NCBI GenBank assembly: GCA_041396845.1
Contig: JAWKXU010000003.1
Span: 62,001-126,000, forward strand
Direction of reading: 5' to 3'
Length of the DNA stretch: 64,000 nucleotides
From: JAWKXU01 sp020446465
GTDB taxonomy: Bacteria > Pseudomonadota > Alphaproteobacteria > Sphingomonadales > Sphingomonadaceae
Below the pieces are notes generated by a model, which was not told the origin of the DNA, did no database searches, and saw only the letters and a program-made list of their open reading frames with translations. The position numbers and the translations under genes were made by a program. Positions 43,283 through 51,296 of the stretch are shown piece by piece. Numbering within the stretch: position 1 is the stretch's first letter; each line of letters begins with the position of its first letter.

Positions 43283-43987
43283 CTAGTCGATCTCGCTGGC
43301 GCGAGGGAGCGCGAGAGCGGAACCAAGGATGTCAGCACGCGCCGCCGGATCGGCAATCCGGTATGCATCGCGCATTGCCCGTTCTGCACTGGTCAGGGTG
43401 CGCCTTCCGGTCATCACGTAGAGCACGTCGATGCCCATGTAGAGCAGCATCTCCATGCGTTTGCCCTTGCGGATGCCTCCCCAGTCGCTCTCAATCGCGA
43501 TAACGATCTGCTTGCTCAATCCGGGGCAGGACTTCGCAAGGGTGTATCCGGGATTTTCAGCCTCCCAGCGCTCACGCTCTTCGCGAAAACGTTGGCCAAT
43601 CGTCTTTTCCATCCCGTCCCACGGCGTTTCATCGTCGATGGGTGGCAAGGGCCTGGGCGGCGGAGGCGGATAGCAGCCGTATTTGCGGATCGAGGGCAGG
43701 GCTTCGGTTGTAAGCCAGCGTTTCATCGCCTTGGCTACCGGCTTGCGGCTAGTCAGCAGCAAACTGTAGAAACCGCTCTCGTTGATTATGGTGACCGCCT
43801 GAGGTCCGCCAAGGGTGTCCACAATATGGACACCCTTTTCATAATCTTCCAGACGCGCCAGCACCTGGCGGGGATTCGCCAGGCCTAACGACTTTGCAAC
43901 ATCGGCACAGACCCACCACGGCTCGCCATCCAGCATCACCATGCGGATGTTGGCACGATCAAAGTGCAGCGGGATCAGCGCGCTCAT
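43283..43987 (-). CDS. BRO-N family phage antirepressor-like protein (copy 2)
   Basis: A 234-residue paralogue of the protein at 33268-33945. The first 50 residues are nearly the same (MSALIPLHFDRANIRMVMLD, then EPWWVCADVAKSLGLANP), the middle keeps NESGFYSLLLTSRKPVAKAMKRWL and LPSIRKYG, and the end keeps GIDVLYVMTGRRTLTSAERAM. A proline-rich linker (PPPPPRPLPP) separates the parts. The start overlaps the stop of the RHH gene (ATGA), so regulator and BRO protein are made together. It opposes the late genes on both sides. Confidence 0.85.
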   Translation of the reverse strand: MSALIPLHFDRANIRMVMLDGEPWWVCADVAKSLGLANPRQVLARLEDYEKGVHIVDTLGGPQAVTIINESGFYSLLLTSRKPVAKAMKRWLTTEALPSIRKYGCYPPPPPRPLPPIDDETPWDGMEKTIGQRFREERERWEAENPGYTLAKSCPGLSKQIVIAIESDWGGIRKGKRMEMLLYMGIDVLYVMTGRRTLTSAERAMRDAYRIADPAARADILGSALALPRASEID

Positions 43988-44184
43988 TCGATGGGTTTCT
44001 CCAGTGCTTTCCGGACAAGGCGGCGGATCGCTTCGGGTCGTGTTACGAAGGGCGGCCCCTCCGATGCGATCCAAGCATCCACGTCTGCCAATTCTTCGAC
44101 GGCCATTCGGACCATGACGGGGGCTGTATCAGACCTCGGCCTGCCTCGTGACGATTTTTTGATATCTTCGCTTGCGTTGCTCAT
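43984..44184 (-). CDS. Ribbon-helix-helix (RHH) DNA-binding protein
   Basis: A 66-residue protein: basic N-terminus (KKSSRGRPRSDTAPVMVRM), a beta strand (VMVRMAVEELADVDAWIAS) and helices (TRPEAIRRLVRKALEKPIE), the RHH/CopG pattern with RPEAIRRLV as the family signature. It is likely an autoregulator of the pair with bro copy 2. A palindromic site lies 7 bp upstream of its start (44191-44207). An antitoxin role is possible by fold but no toxin is adjacent. Confidence 0.8.
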   Translation of the reverse strand: MSNASEDIKKSSRGRPRSDTAPVMVRMAVEELADVDAWIASEGPPFVTRPEAIRRLVRKALEKPIE

Positions 44185-44190
44185 ATTTAC

Positions 44191-44207
44191 TTGATATCAA
44201 AATATCA
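44191..44207. promoter_or_regulatory. Palindromic putative operator of the RHH gene
   Basis: The 10-bp palindrome ttgatatcaa (44191-44200) overlaps a TGATAT-N4-ATATCA inverted repeat (44192-44207), directly upstream of the leftward RHH start and 59 bp before the rightward small gene at 44266. RHH dimers bind such short symmetric sites, so autoregulation and control of the divergent gene are plausible. Confidence 0.5.
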
Positions 44208-44265
44208 GAGCGACGCAAGGGGCCTAATCCTCGCGCCGCTCCTAACTCAAACCACGGAGTATCCC

Positions 44266-44433
44266 ATGGCCCAAGCTAAGATCATCCCTACCACCGCACC
44301 GCACACTGCCGCAACCAACACCGACGTTTTCGATATCGAAACCGGCGAAATCATGACCGCTGCCGAAGCCCACCGCCGCACCCTGATGCGTCGCCTGTGG
44401 GCCGAACACGATATGGACGGGAGGGCGCGCTGA
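44266..44433 (+). CDS. Small phage protein of unknown function
   Basis: A 55-residue protein (MAQAKIIPTTAPHTAATNTD at the start) with a Thr/Ala-rich N-terminus and a helical C-terminus (TAAEAHRRTLMRRLWAEHD). GGAG lies 7 bp before the ATG. Its stop overlaps the next start (TGATG). It diverges from the RHH-BRO pair. I do not recognise a family. Confidence 0.6.
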   Translation: MAQAKIIPTTAPHTAATNTDVFDIETGEIMTAAEAHRRTLMRRLWAEHDMDGRAR

Positions 44434-44717
44434 TGGCTGCGAAGATCAGGCCCGACCTGTCCGCCCAGTTCAAGACGCGCGGTTATGTGTTGGACGAGGA
44501 TAACGAGATGATCCTCAAGGATCTGTTTGCCGGGATGGAGGCTGCTGCCTTTGCCTATGACATGGATCAGGGCGGGGCCGGACAGAACTTCGATCTCACT
44601 GGCGATCAGGTGGCCGCAATCCTGCGCTCGTTCGCCCGTCTCGGCAAACAGGTTCTGTCGGGTGCGCCTTTCGCCAACGAGGCCATGGCTCACCAGAGAA
44701 AGCATGGTTCGAGATAG
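44433..44717 (+). CDS. Small phage protein of unknown function
   Basis: A 94-residue acidic, helical protein (YVLDEDNEMILKDLFAGMEAAAFAYDMDQGG) coupled to the preceding 55-residue gene by TGATG. The pair sits between the RHH-BRO module and the baseplate gene J, where P2 has no genes, and so forms part of an inserted regulatory segment. No domain is recognised. The 160 bp after it contain only the candidate control motif. Confidence 0.6.
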   Translation: MAAKIRPDLSAQFKTRGYVLDEDNEMILKDLFAGMEAAAFAYDMDQGGAGQNFDLTGDQVAAILRSFARLGKQVLSGAPFANEAMAHQRKHGSR

Positions 44718-44803
44718 TTCCCTTTGCGTTCAATCTCCCCGCTTACGCGCCGCAACGATCCCACCCTGCCCTGCGCGCCGTTCACCGGCAAGCCCGCAAT
44801 TAC

Positions 44804-44836
44804 CCTCACTCGTTAAAAGCGCCGCAACGAGTGAGG
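44804..44836. promoter_or_regulatory. Candidate phage late-gene control motif, copy 2 (perfect dyad)
   Basis: Perfect 11-bp inverted repeat CCTCACTCGTT - 11 nt - AACGAGTGAGG, 40 bp upstream of baseplate gene J. On the minus strand it aligns with copies 1 and 3 including the GCTTTTAA element. Its symmetry suggests a dimeric protein site and it would open the J-I-fibre transcript. Confidence 0.6.
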
Positions 44837-44876
44837 CCCATGGTAAAGAGCCGCGCGCGCCAGCATCGCAGACCCC

Positions 44877-45755
44877 ATGTCGATTTCCGAACCGCTGCTG
44901 GCCATCGATCTGTCGCGCCTGCCCGCGCCGCAAGTTCCTGCCTCAATCGACTTTGAAACAATTCTGGCGGATTGCATCGCCGGATTGCAGGAACGCCTGC
45001 CCGATTATGACCTCGCGCTGGAAAGCGACCCTGCCGTCAAGCTGCTGGAAGTCCATGGCTGGCGTGAACTGCTGGTCCGTCAGGCCATTGCCGATGCGGT
45101 GAAATCGGTGCTGTTGCCCTTCACGCAAGGGGCCATGCTGGACCAGCTGGCCGGATTCCATAATCTGCCGCGCCGCATCATCACCCCTGCAACCGATGAC
45201 ACGCCCGCCGTGATGGAAAGCGATGATGAATTCCGCGCCCGCATCCAGATCGCACCGGAAACGCTACCCCATGCCGGGATCACCGCCGCCGGTTATCGTG
45301 CCCGCGCGCTCGCTCTTTCGGCTGAACTTAAAGACGTGGCGGCCAACCGTCGCGGTCAGGGCCGCATCGATCTGGTTTTGCTGGGGCGCAACGACGATGG
45401 CGAAGTCAGCGCTGGAACAGTCGCGCTCGTGGCTGAAGAAATGGACCGCGAAGACGTGATCCAGTTGACCGATGTGCTGTCAGTGCGCGGGGCGACGATC
45501 CTGCCTTATGACGTTTCAATCGAACTGCGCATTGGTCAGGGACCAGACCCGGCCCTGATCGTGGCCGAGGCTGAAACCGCCGTGCGCGCCTATGCCGCGC
45601 GCCGTCACCGGATCGGCCTGCCTGTCTATGCCCAGCAGCTGGCGGCAGCGGCGAGCGTCGGCGGCGTCGAACATGCTGTGATCGCCATGGCTGACGTGAT
45701 CCCCGGCGATGCCGAAGCGGCATGGCTGCGCGACCTTGTGATCACAACGTGGTAA
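44877..45755 (+). CDS. J: P2-like baseplate assembly protein J
   Basis: A 292-residue baseplate wedge protein (P2 J is 302). Family segments: ESDPAVKLLEVHGWRELLVRQ, FTQGAMLDQLAGFHNLPRR, SDDEFRARIQIAPETLPHAG and the C-terminal YAQQLAAAASVGGVEHAVI. It is the first gene after the dyad motif and is followed by tail protein I after 4 bp. In P2 it follows V and W; here V and W lie 9 kb downstream. Confidence 0.92.
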   Translation: MSISEPLLAIDLSRLPAPQVPASIDFETILADCIAGLQERLPDYDLALESDPAVKLLEVHGWRELLVRQAIADAVKSVLLPFTQGAMLDQLAGFHNLPRRIITPATDDTPAVMESDDEFRARIQIAPETLPHAGITAAGYRARALALSAELKDVAANRRGQGRIDLVLLGRNDDGEVSAGTVALVAEEMDREDVIQLTDVLSVRGATILPYDVSIELRIGQGPDPALIVAEAETAVRAYAARRHRIGLPVYAQQLAAAASVGGVEHAVIAMADVIPGDAEAAWLRDLVITTW

Positions 45756-45759
45756 CGCG

Positions 45760-47016
45760 ATGATCCAGCCACCCGCCCTGCCCCAAGGCCCGTTGCTGCC
45801 ACCCAACGCCACATCGCTGGAACGCGCGATCGAGGCGGCAACTGCCCAGCGCCACCCGTTGCCGGTCCATCTGGTTGCCGATGCCCGGAACCCGGAAACC
45901 TGCCCGCCCGAACTGCTGGCGTGGCTCGCCTGGGATTTGTCGGTTGATATCTGGCAGGACGAATGGCCGGTTGAAAAGAAACGCAGCGTCATCCGCAATG
46001 CGCTTACCCTGCACCGGCTGAAGACGACGCCCGCCGGGATCAAGGCGCATGTCGAACTGGCTGGCGGTGGAGTGGTGGACATGGTGCGCCCGCCTGCCCG
46101 CGAATACATGCGCCGGGGCATGACGGACGCGATGCGTGAAACATGGCTGGACAGCCTGCCGCAAGTCCGCATCTATCCTTATTTCCAGCGCGCCACGGCA
46201 CGCGCCGCCCATGCCTTTGCCTCACGCCCGGAAATGCGGCGTTACATTTCAGCCACGAATAGCGAAGCCACCACGCCGCGCTTTGCGATGAAGAGCCGTG
46301 GCTTTGCGATTTATCACCGCCGGGCCGAATTTCATGACCGGGGCAGTGTGACGCCGGTTTCCGCTTCGCTTTCCGCTGATGGCGTGGTGGAGCGTATCGC
46401 CCTGCCCCTCAACGCCGGGCCGCGCCGTTTTATCGGGCACAATCACCTCAACGGGTTCATGCTGGAAGAACGCGCCGACCTGTCTTTGCTGACCGTGCGC
46501 GTGCTGGACAGCGCCAGTTCCATTGCCATTTCGCCCAGCCCCACGCCGGTTGATGTTCGCCCGCGCAGGGTGGCCCAGCGCCGGACATTGCAGACAGGCC
46601 GGGCAGTTCTGGGCCGGGCATGGATCAACACCGATTGCCCGCGCATGATCCGGTCTGACGGGCCGCTGTTGTTGTATGATCGTATTGCGCTGGCCGTGCC
46701 GGGCCGGATGGGCCAGCGACTGAAGGCCACCGGATTTGCAGGCCACGGACGGTTCGGCATTGCCCCGTTCCGCGCAGAGTTGCGGATCAGCGTGCCGATG
46801 AAGCGCCCGCTTGCGCTCACCAATCGGTTTTACGGCCATGGCTGGACACACGCGACGGACATGCGCCCGTTCTGGCGCGCGCTGGCCGCTGTGCGCGTGG
46901 CCAAGGCCCATCGTGACAATGTGCTGGTCAGCACAACGACCTCGCGCCGCGTCCAGTTCGATTCTTCGCTTCGCTTCGGCGATTTCATTTTCGGTGAAAC
47001 AAGAAAGGTGGCCTGA
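45760..47016 (+). CDS. I: P2-like tail protein I with a long C-terminal extension
   Basis: A 418-residue protein. The first 180 residues match the tail protein I family (PPNATSLERAIEAATAQRHP, ELLAWLAWDLSVDIWQDEWP, LTLHRLKTTPAGIKAHVELAG); P2 I stops near 176. The additional 240 residues (from about RPEMRRYISATNSEATTPRF) are beta-rich and unassigned; they may hold a fibre-binding or receptor domain fused to the wedge protein. Its stop overlaps the next start (TGATGG). Confidence 0.85.
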   Translation: MIQPPALPQGPLLPPNATSLERAIEAATAQRHPLPVHLVADARNPETCPPELLAWLAWDLSVDIWQDEWPVEKKRSVIRNALTLHRLKTTPAGIKAHVELAGGGVVDMVRPPAREYMRRGMTDAMRETWLDSLPQVRIYPYFQRATARAAHAFASRPEMRRYISATNSEATTPRFAMKSRGFAIYHRRAEFHDRGSVTPVSASLSADGVVERIALPLNAGPRRFIGHNHLNGFMLEERADLSLLTVRVLDSASSIAISPSPTPVDVRPRRVAQRRTLQTGRAVLGRAWINTDCPRMIRSDGPLLLYDRIALAVPGRMGQRLKATGFAGHGRFGIAPFRAELRISVPMKRPLALTNRFYGHGWTHATDMRPFWRALAAVRVAKAHRDNVLVSTTTSRRVQFDSSLRFGDFIFGETRKVA

Positions 47017-49274
47017 TGGAACGGCAGGTAAATTTCCGTGACGGGCTTGATCTTAGCCCAGACGATTTCAACAACATTCAGGATTTCGCGCGCCAGTCGT
47101 TCGATCACCTGATCGCTGATGCGATTACCGATCAGCGCAAATTTGCCGGGCTGGAAACGGCCAAGGCAACTGATCTTACCATCCAGGCACAGGCCGGGCG
47201 GTTCTTCGCCGATGGCAAGGTCTATTTCCGCGATGACCTGTTTACTTATGATTTCACGCCCAGCCTGCCGGTTGCCAATCGCAAGATCTGCACGCTCGCA
47301 GTCTGGGGTGAGGAAATCGACACGGGCGAAGTCCCGCGCGAAGTCCTGATCGATGCCGACACGCTGACGACAGAACCACAACTGCTGGCCATGGAACACC
47401 AGCGCGTGCTGCGCCTGTCCATCGTCGCAGGCGCAGAAAGTCCTGACCCGCTGCCGCCAGTTCTGGCCGCCGGTTACACTGCCGTTGCACAAGTGACCTT
47501 GAGCGTGAACGGCGTCGATTCCGTTGCCATGGTCGATGCCAACCGGATCGATTCCGCATCGGGCAACGCCGTCCGCCTGAAAAGCCTCGAAACCTTCCAG
47601 GCGGAAATCGGCCCCAAGGTCACCGGCCTTGCAGGCGATATCGCGGCCCTGTCCGAAGGCCAGCGCAACATGGTGACAATCGAACAGTATGGCCGCACGC
47701 TGGATCGCGTGGCCGATCTGGAAGCCGGATCGCGCGTGCCCGAAGCAGCCGTCGACAGCTTCACCGATTTCCTGCTGGACGCCAGCGCCACCGACGATGC
47801 CTTTGCCGGATACGCTGCGATTGTGCAGGAAGGCATCCGCCTGCCCGAAGCGGCCAGCGCCACGCCTGCCCTTGCGCTTAAAAACCCGATCGATCCCGGC
47901 GCGAAAGTCAGCAACGGTGTGCTGTTGCCTGCATGGGACAGCGAACTGCGCTTTTCGACAGGCGCGCCGACCGGATCGCTGAAGCTCAATTCCTACAGTT
48001 ATGCCGTCAATGACGTGGTGCAGAAAACGCTGGCCCGGTTCCGCGTGCGCCATGGCCCGTGGCGCTGGTTCACGTCCAGCTACGCCTATTTCAAGACGGG
48101 TCGCTATAACATTCTGACCGATGTCTTTGCCAAGGATGGCGAGGCACTGGTCACAACCGCCGCGCAGTCTGCCGACCTCACCCGTCAGCACCTGATCCAT
48201 CGCCGGAATTATCACTGGCTTGACGTGGTTGAGCGGCCCTATTGGGAACAGGTGACGGTTGACAGTCAGGTTGCTGGCACAGTCGTGGCCGAAACCTTCC
48301 TGCAGGCGAATGACACTGTCCTGACCGAAATCGGCCTGTGGTTCACCCAGCTGGCCGTCGATGGGGCCGTCACCGTGATGGTTTGCGAAACCGAACATGG
48401 CGTGGCGAACCTCGACAAGGTGATCGCGAAAACGACTGTCGACCGCGCCGATCTGGAAGCGGGCGCTGAAACCCGCATTGTGATGCAGCCGACATTTCTG
48501 GAAGGTGGCACGCGCTATGCCTTCGTCATCATCACGGCGGCAGACCATTACATCGGCACGGTGGAAGGCAGCGTCTATCCGCAGGGCACGTTGTTTTACG
48601 TTCTGGACGGCCAGTATCAGCAGGGCGACGGCACCAAGGACGTGGCTTTTGCGCTTTATGGTGCAAAGTTCCGCCAGTCCCGCGCGGTGATCGACCTTGC
48701 CGATGTGCTGCTGGCAGGCGGCATTGGCGATATCGATTTGATCACCCAGGCGGTGACGCCGGGCAGCTGTGCGATGACGTTTTACATTCAGGTCGGCGGC
48801 ATCTGGTATCCGCTGACCGATGGAGAAAGTTCGCCGCTGGTTCAGGGCGGCCAGCTGGCCAACCTTTTGCCGCTGCGCGTGGTGATGACAGGCACGCCCG
48901 AAGTCATGCCGATGCTGGCGCTGGATGGCAGCCAGTTGAAAGTCGCGCGGCCAGACCTTTCTTTCACGTGGGTTTCTGCCATCCGCAACCTGCCCGGCGC
49001 AGGTTCTAGCGAAATCCGCGCTGTGTTCCGGCTCGAAGGCTTTGACGCGCTCCACCACACGTTCACGCCCGTGCTGCTGACGGGGGCCGGTTACGCCACG
49101 GTTGAGGCGGCGGATTCCACCAGTGACGTTGTTCAGCCTGATGGCTCGATCGAACGCACCGCCGTGTGGAGCCTGGGCGCGGCTGTCACTGATTTCCGCA
49201 TCAAGCTGGATGGCACAACGGACAGCGCGCTGATCCCGTTCCACATCGCCGCCCGCACCGATTTCGCTCTCTAA
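47016..49274 (+). CDS. Large tail/baseplate fibre-like protein
   Basis: A 752-residue protein following tail protein I, the position of the P2 fibre gene H, but without H-like repeats. The N-terminus (ERQVNFRDGLDLSPDDFNNI, GRFFADGKVYFRDDLFTYDF) resembles DUF4815-type phage structural proteins; the rest is rich in beta strands and aromatic residues. It may form a baseplate spike or fibre shaft that carries the adhesins encoded next. Identification rests mainly on position and composition. Confidence 0.65.
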   Translation: MERQVNFRDGLDLSPDDFNNIQDFARQSFDHLIADAITDQRKFAGLETAKATDLTIQAQAGRFFADGKVYFRDDLFTYDFTPSLPVANRKICTLAVWGEEIDTGEVPREVLIDADTLTTEPQLLAMEHQRVLRLSIVAGAESPDPLPPVLAAGYTAVAQVTLSVNGVDSVAMVDANRIDSASGNAVRLKSLETFQAEIGPKVTGLAGDIAALSEGQRNMVTIEQYGRTLDRVADLEAGSRVPEAAVDSFTDFLLDASATDDAFAGYAAIVQEGIRLPEAASATPALALKNPIDPGAKVSNGVLLPAWDSELRFSTGAPTGSLKLNSYSYAVNDVVQKTLARFRVRHGPWRWFTSSYAYFKTGRYNILTDVFAKDGEALVTTAAQSADLTRQHLIHRRNYHWLDVVERPYWEQVTVDSQVAGTVVAETFLQANDTVLTEIGLWFTQLAVDGAVTVMVCETEHGVANLDKVIAKTTVDRADLEAGAETRIVMQPTFLEGGTRYAFVIITAADHYIGTVEGSVYPQGTLFYVLDGQYQQGDGTKDVAFALYGAKFRQSRAVIDLADVLLAGGIGDIDLITQAVTPGSCAMTFYIQVGGIWYPLTDGESSPLVQGGQLANLLPLRVVMTGTPEVMPMLALDGSQLKVARPDLSFTWVSAIRNLPGAGSSEIRAVFRLEGFDALHHTFTPVLLTGAGYATVEAADSTSDVVQPDGSIERTAVWSLGAAVTDFRIKLDGTTDSALIPFHIAARTDFAL

Positions 49275-49291
49275 CATAAGGAGACACGCCC

Positions 49292-49486
49292 ATGGCTGCC
49301 CGCAAATCCCGCGCCCCCGTCAAACAGGAAAGCAAGTCAGGTTACTGGTTTGTCACGCTGAATGCGCCCTTCCCCATCCCCGGCTTTCTTTACCGGCCCG
49401 GCGTAACGCACCGCGTGAACGAAAAACTGCTGGCCCGGATGCAGGCCGAAGACGGACTGATCGCCCATGTCGAACCTGCCGCCTGA
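49292..49486 (+). CDS. Small protein of the tail-fibre block
   Basis: A 64-residue basic protein (MAARKSRAPVKQESKSGYWF at the start). AAGGAG lies 10 bp upstream. Its end overlaps the next gene's start by 20 bp in another frame. It lies between two fibre-like genes and could be a fibre chaperone or structural adaptor; no family is recognised. Confidence 0.6.
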   Translation: MAARKSRAPVKQESKSGYWFVTLNAPFPIPGFLYRPGVTHRVNEKLLARMQAEDGLIAHVEPAA

Positions 49487-50405
49487 ACTCGATTTCCTGT
49501 CGCCGGAGGGGCGCATTGCCTCGCCCGCGCGCATGGACCGGATGGCACAGCACCTTGCCGCCCGGCTGCGCGCGCTGGAAGCAACGCGCGATGCTTACAA
49601 TCAGGCCATCCAGCAGTTGCAGGATATCGGTCTGCAGCGGTTGAACGAAGTGCTGTTGCCCCTGTTTGAAGAAGCGCAGTCGGTTGGCGATCAGCTGGCC
49701 GCCATTTTTGCCCAGTGGTCCGATGCTGAACTGATACTGGCCGATTATTATTCCAGGACAGAAACCGATGCGGCCTTCGCGGCCATCGATCATGGCCACG
49801 CGCTGGATGACATTGCCGGGCTGGTGGATGAACTGGCGGCGAAAGCCGATGCAGCCGCGACAGCCGCCGCGCTGGCCAGCAAACTGGCGCTGGGTGGCGG
49901 CACGCTGACAGGCCGTCTGGTTCTGGTTGCAGGTGATGCCGCGAAAGCCAGCCTCAACCTGCCACAAGGTGTTGCGCCTGCAGCGCCCGACGATGGCGAT
50001 CTTTGGTATGATGCGGGCGGGTGGCGGCAAAGGATCGGCGCCAATACCTACACCCTCGCGACAAGAGATCGCGCGGAAACATTGAGCAACAAGTCATTGC
50101 TCAAATGCAAAGACCCGGAATTCACCATTACCGATGGCGCGTCGGTCAATATCGACCCGGCGAACGGATCTGTGCAGGCCTGGGTGTTGACGGCGAACCG
50201 CACACCTGCGGCCAGCCTGGCCAACGGCGATTCGATGACACTGCATGTGCGCGGTGCCGGTTTTTCGGTGACATGGACAACAATCGGCGTTGTCTGGGTT
50301 GATGATGCGATCCCCGATCTGCCCGCTGCAGGCTATGCGGTCATCACGCTTTGGAAATCGGGCGATGTGACGCGCGGCTCCTATGTCGGACAGGTTGCGT
50401 CCTGA
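49467..50405 (+). CDS. Putative tail fibre protein
   Basis: A 312-residue protein: helical N-terminus (DRMAQHLAARLRALEATRDA), an Ala-rich collagen-like or coiled segment (ELAAKADAAATAAALASKLA), then GGGTLTGRLVLVAGDAAKASL and GDLWYDAGGWRQRIGANTYTL, elements common in phage fibres, and a beta-rich tip (about 210-312). It is expected to trimerise and contact the host surface. Its stop overlaps the next start (TGATG). Confidence 0.72.
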   Translation: MSNLPPELDFLSPEGRIASPARMDRMAQHLAARLRALEATRDAYNQAIQQLQDIGLQRLNEVLLPLFEEAQSVGDQLAAIFAQWSDAELILADYYSRTETDAAFAAIDHGHALDDIAGLVDELAAKADAAATAAALASKLALGGGTLTGRLVLVAGDAAKASLNLPQGVAPAAPDDGDLWYDAGGWRQRIGANTYTLATRDRAETLSNKSLLKCKDPEFTITDGASVNIDPANGSVQAWVLTANRTPAASLANGDSMTLHVRGAGFSVTWTTIGVVWVDDAIPDLPAAGYAVITLWKSGDVTRGSYVGQVAS

Positions 50406-51055
50406 TGCTGGCCCAACGCCTTCGCCGGAAAAAGGTAGCAAAAGCGCCAAAATTTGTCGGGGCGAACGCTTATGCCATGGCGACCAGCGCAACAGCTTAC
50501 CAGAATGCCCTGACGCAAACGGGCGATCTGCTGGTCGCCATCCTGTTTGCAAAGGATGGCGATCCGCGTGACATGAGCTTCAACACGCCGGCAGGCTGGG
50601 CGCTTGAATTTGACAGGCCAGCCCTGTCTGGTGGCGGCAGTTCGATCATTGCCTGCTATTCCAAAGTCGCCACGCAAGACGGTTATAATTCCGTTGGTAC
50701 ATTCAGCACGAGCGGTGCCAGCAGCTGGTTCGTCATCATCCTGATAACGGTGCGCGGGCCAAAAACTGGCGTCACCACAATTGCCCCCGTGCTGACCACG
50801 GCCACGGCAGCCACCGTGGCTCTTGCATCGATCAGCCCGACGAAGCCCGCGCTCCTTTGTGGCGCGGCCAGCGGCTTTGGCAGTTCGGCGTGGACCCCGC
50901 CGGGTTCCATGACGCAGGCAGGTGCCGATAGCTACGGATTACTCTCTTCAATTCTTGCTGTCGAAACCATGAACGCCCCCGGCGCGACCGGCACGCGCAC
51001 ATTCACTTTCGGCTCATCGGATGATCTGTCCGGCCTTCTCTTCACAATCGAATAG
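50405..51055 (+). CDS. Putative fibre-tip/adhesin protein
   Basis: A 216-residue protein with a basic start (AQRLRRKKVAKAP) and a Ser/Thr/Gly-rich beta structure (DMSFNTPAGWALEFDRPALS, TTIAPVLTTATAATVALASI). It is coupled to the preceding fibre gene by TGATG. Low complexity and position suggest a receptor-binding tip or decoration protein. No homologue family is recognised with certainty. Confidence 0.55.
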   Translation: MLAQRLRRKKVAKAPKFVGANAYAMATSATAYQNALTQTGDLLVAILFAKDGDPRDMSFNTPAGWALEFDRPALSGGGSSIIACYSKVATQDGYNSVGTFSTSGASSWFVIILITVRGPKTGVTTIAPVLTTATAATVALASISPTKPALLCGAASGFGSSAWTPPGSMTQAGADSYGLLSSILAVETMNAPGATGTRTFTFGSSDDLSGLLFTIE

Positions 51056-51063
51056 GTGAAACG

Positions 51064-51296
51064 ATGTTCGTCCTCATCCAGAACGGCGCTGTCATAAAGC
51101 CATACGACACTGTCGCGCAGTTCCTTCGCGATCACCCGGACGTTGAACTGGCAGACAATACGACGCTGGCCGATCTGGAAGAATTCGGCGTGCTGGAAGT
51201 TGCCGAAGTGCCGCCGCCTGCAGTTGGCGAAGGCCAGACGCTCGACCTCGATACGCCGATGCTGGTGGACGCTATCCCTCAACAGAACTGGATTGT
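51064..51296 (+). pseudogene. 5' part of a tail-fibre-assembly-like gene split by an IS
   Basis: Codes for 77 residues (MFVLIQNGAVIKPYDTVAQF onward) before the insertion. The frame enters the IS and stops shortly after in foreign sequence. Joined to 52812-53352 after removal of the element and one 5-bp duplicate, it restores one uninterrupted frame of 257 residues. The intact product would be a fibre-block protein with two similar modules (QNGAVIKPYD and VDGAVVAFPYT regions). Confidence 0.82.

Noticed and set aside
46830..49277. An 815-codon open frame on the minus strand opposite tail I and the fibre-like gene
   Set aside because: Same reason: the plus-strand genes are coupled, in operon order and have ribosome-binding sites; the minus frame has none of these.
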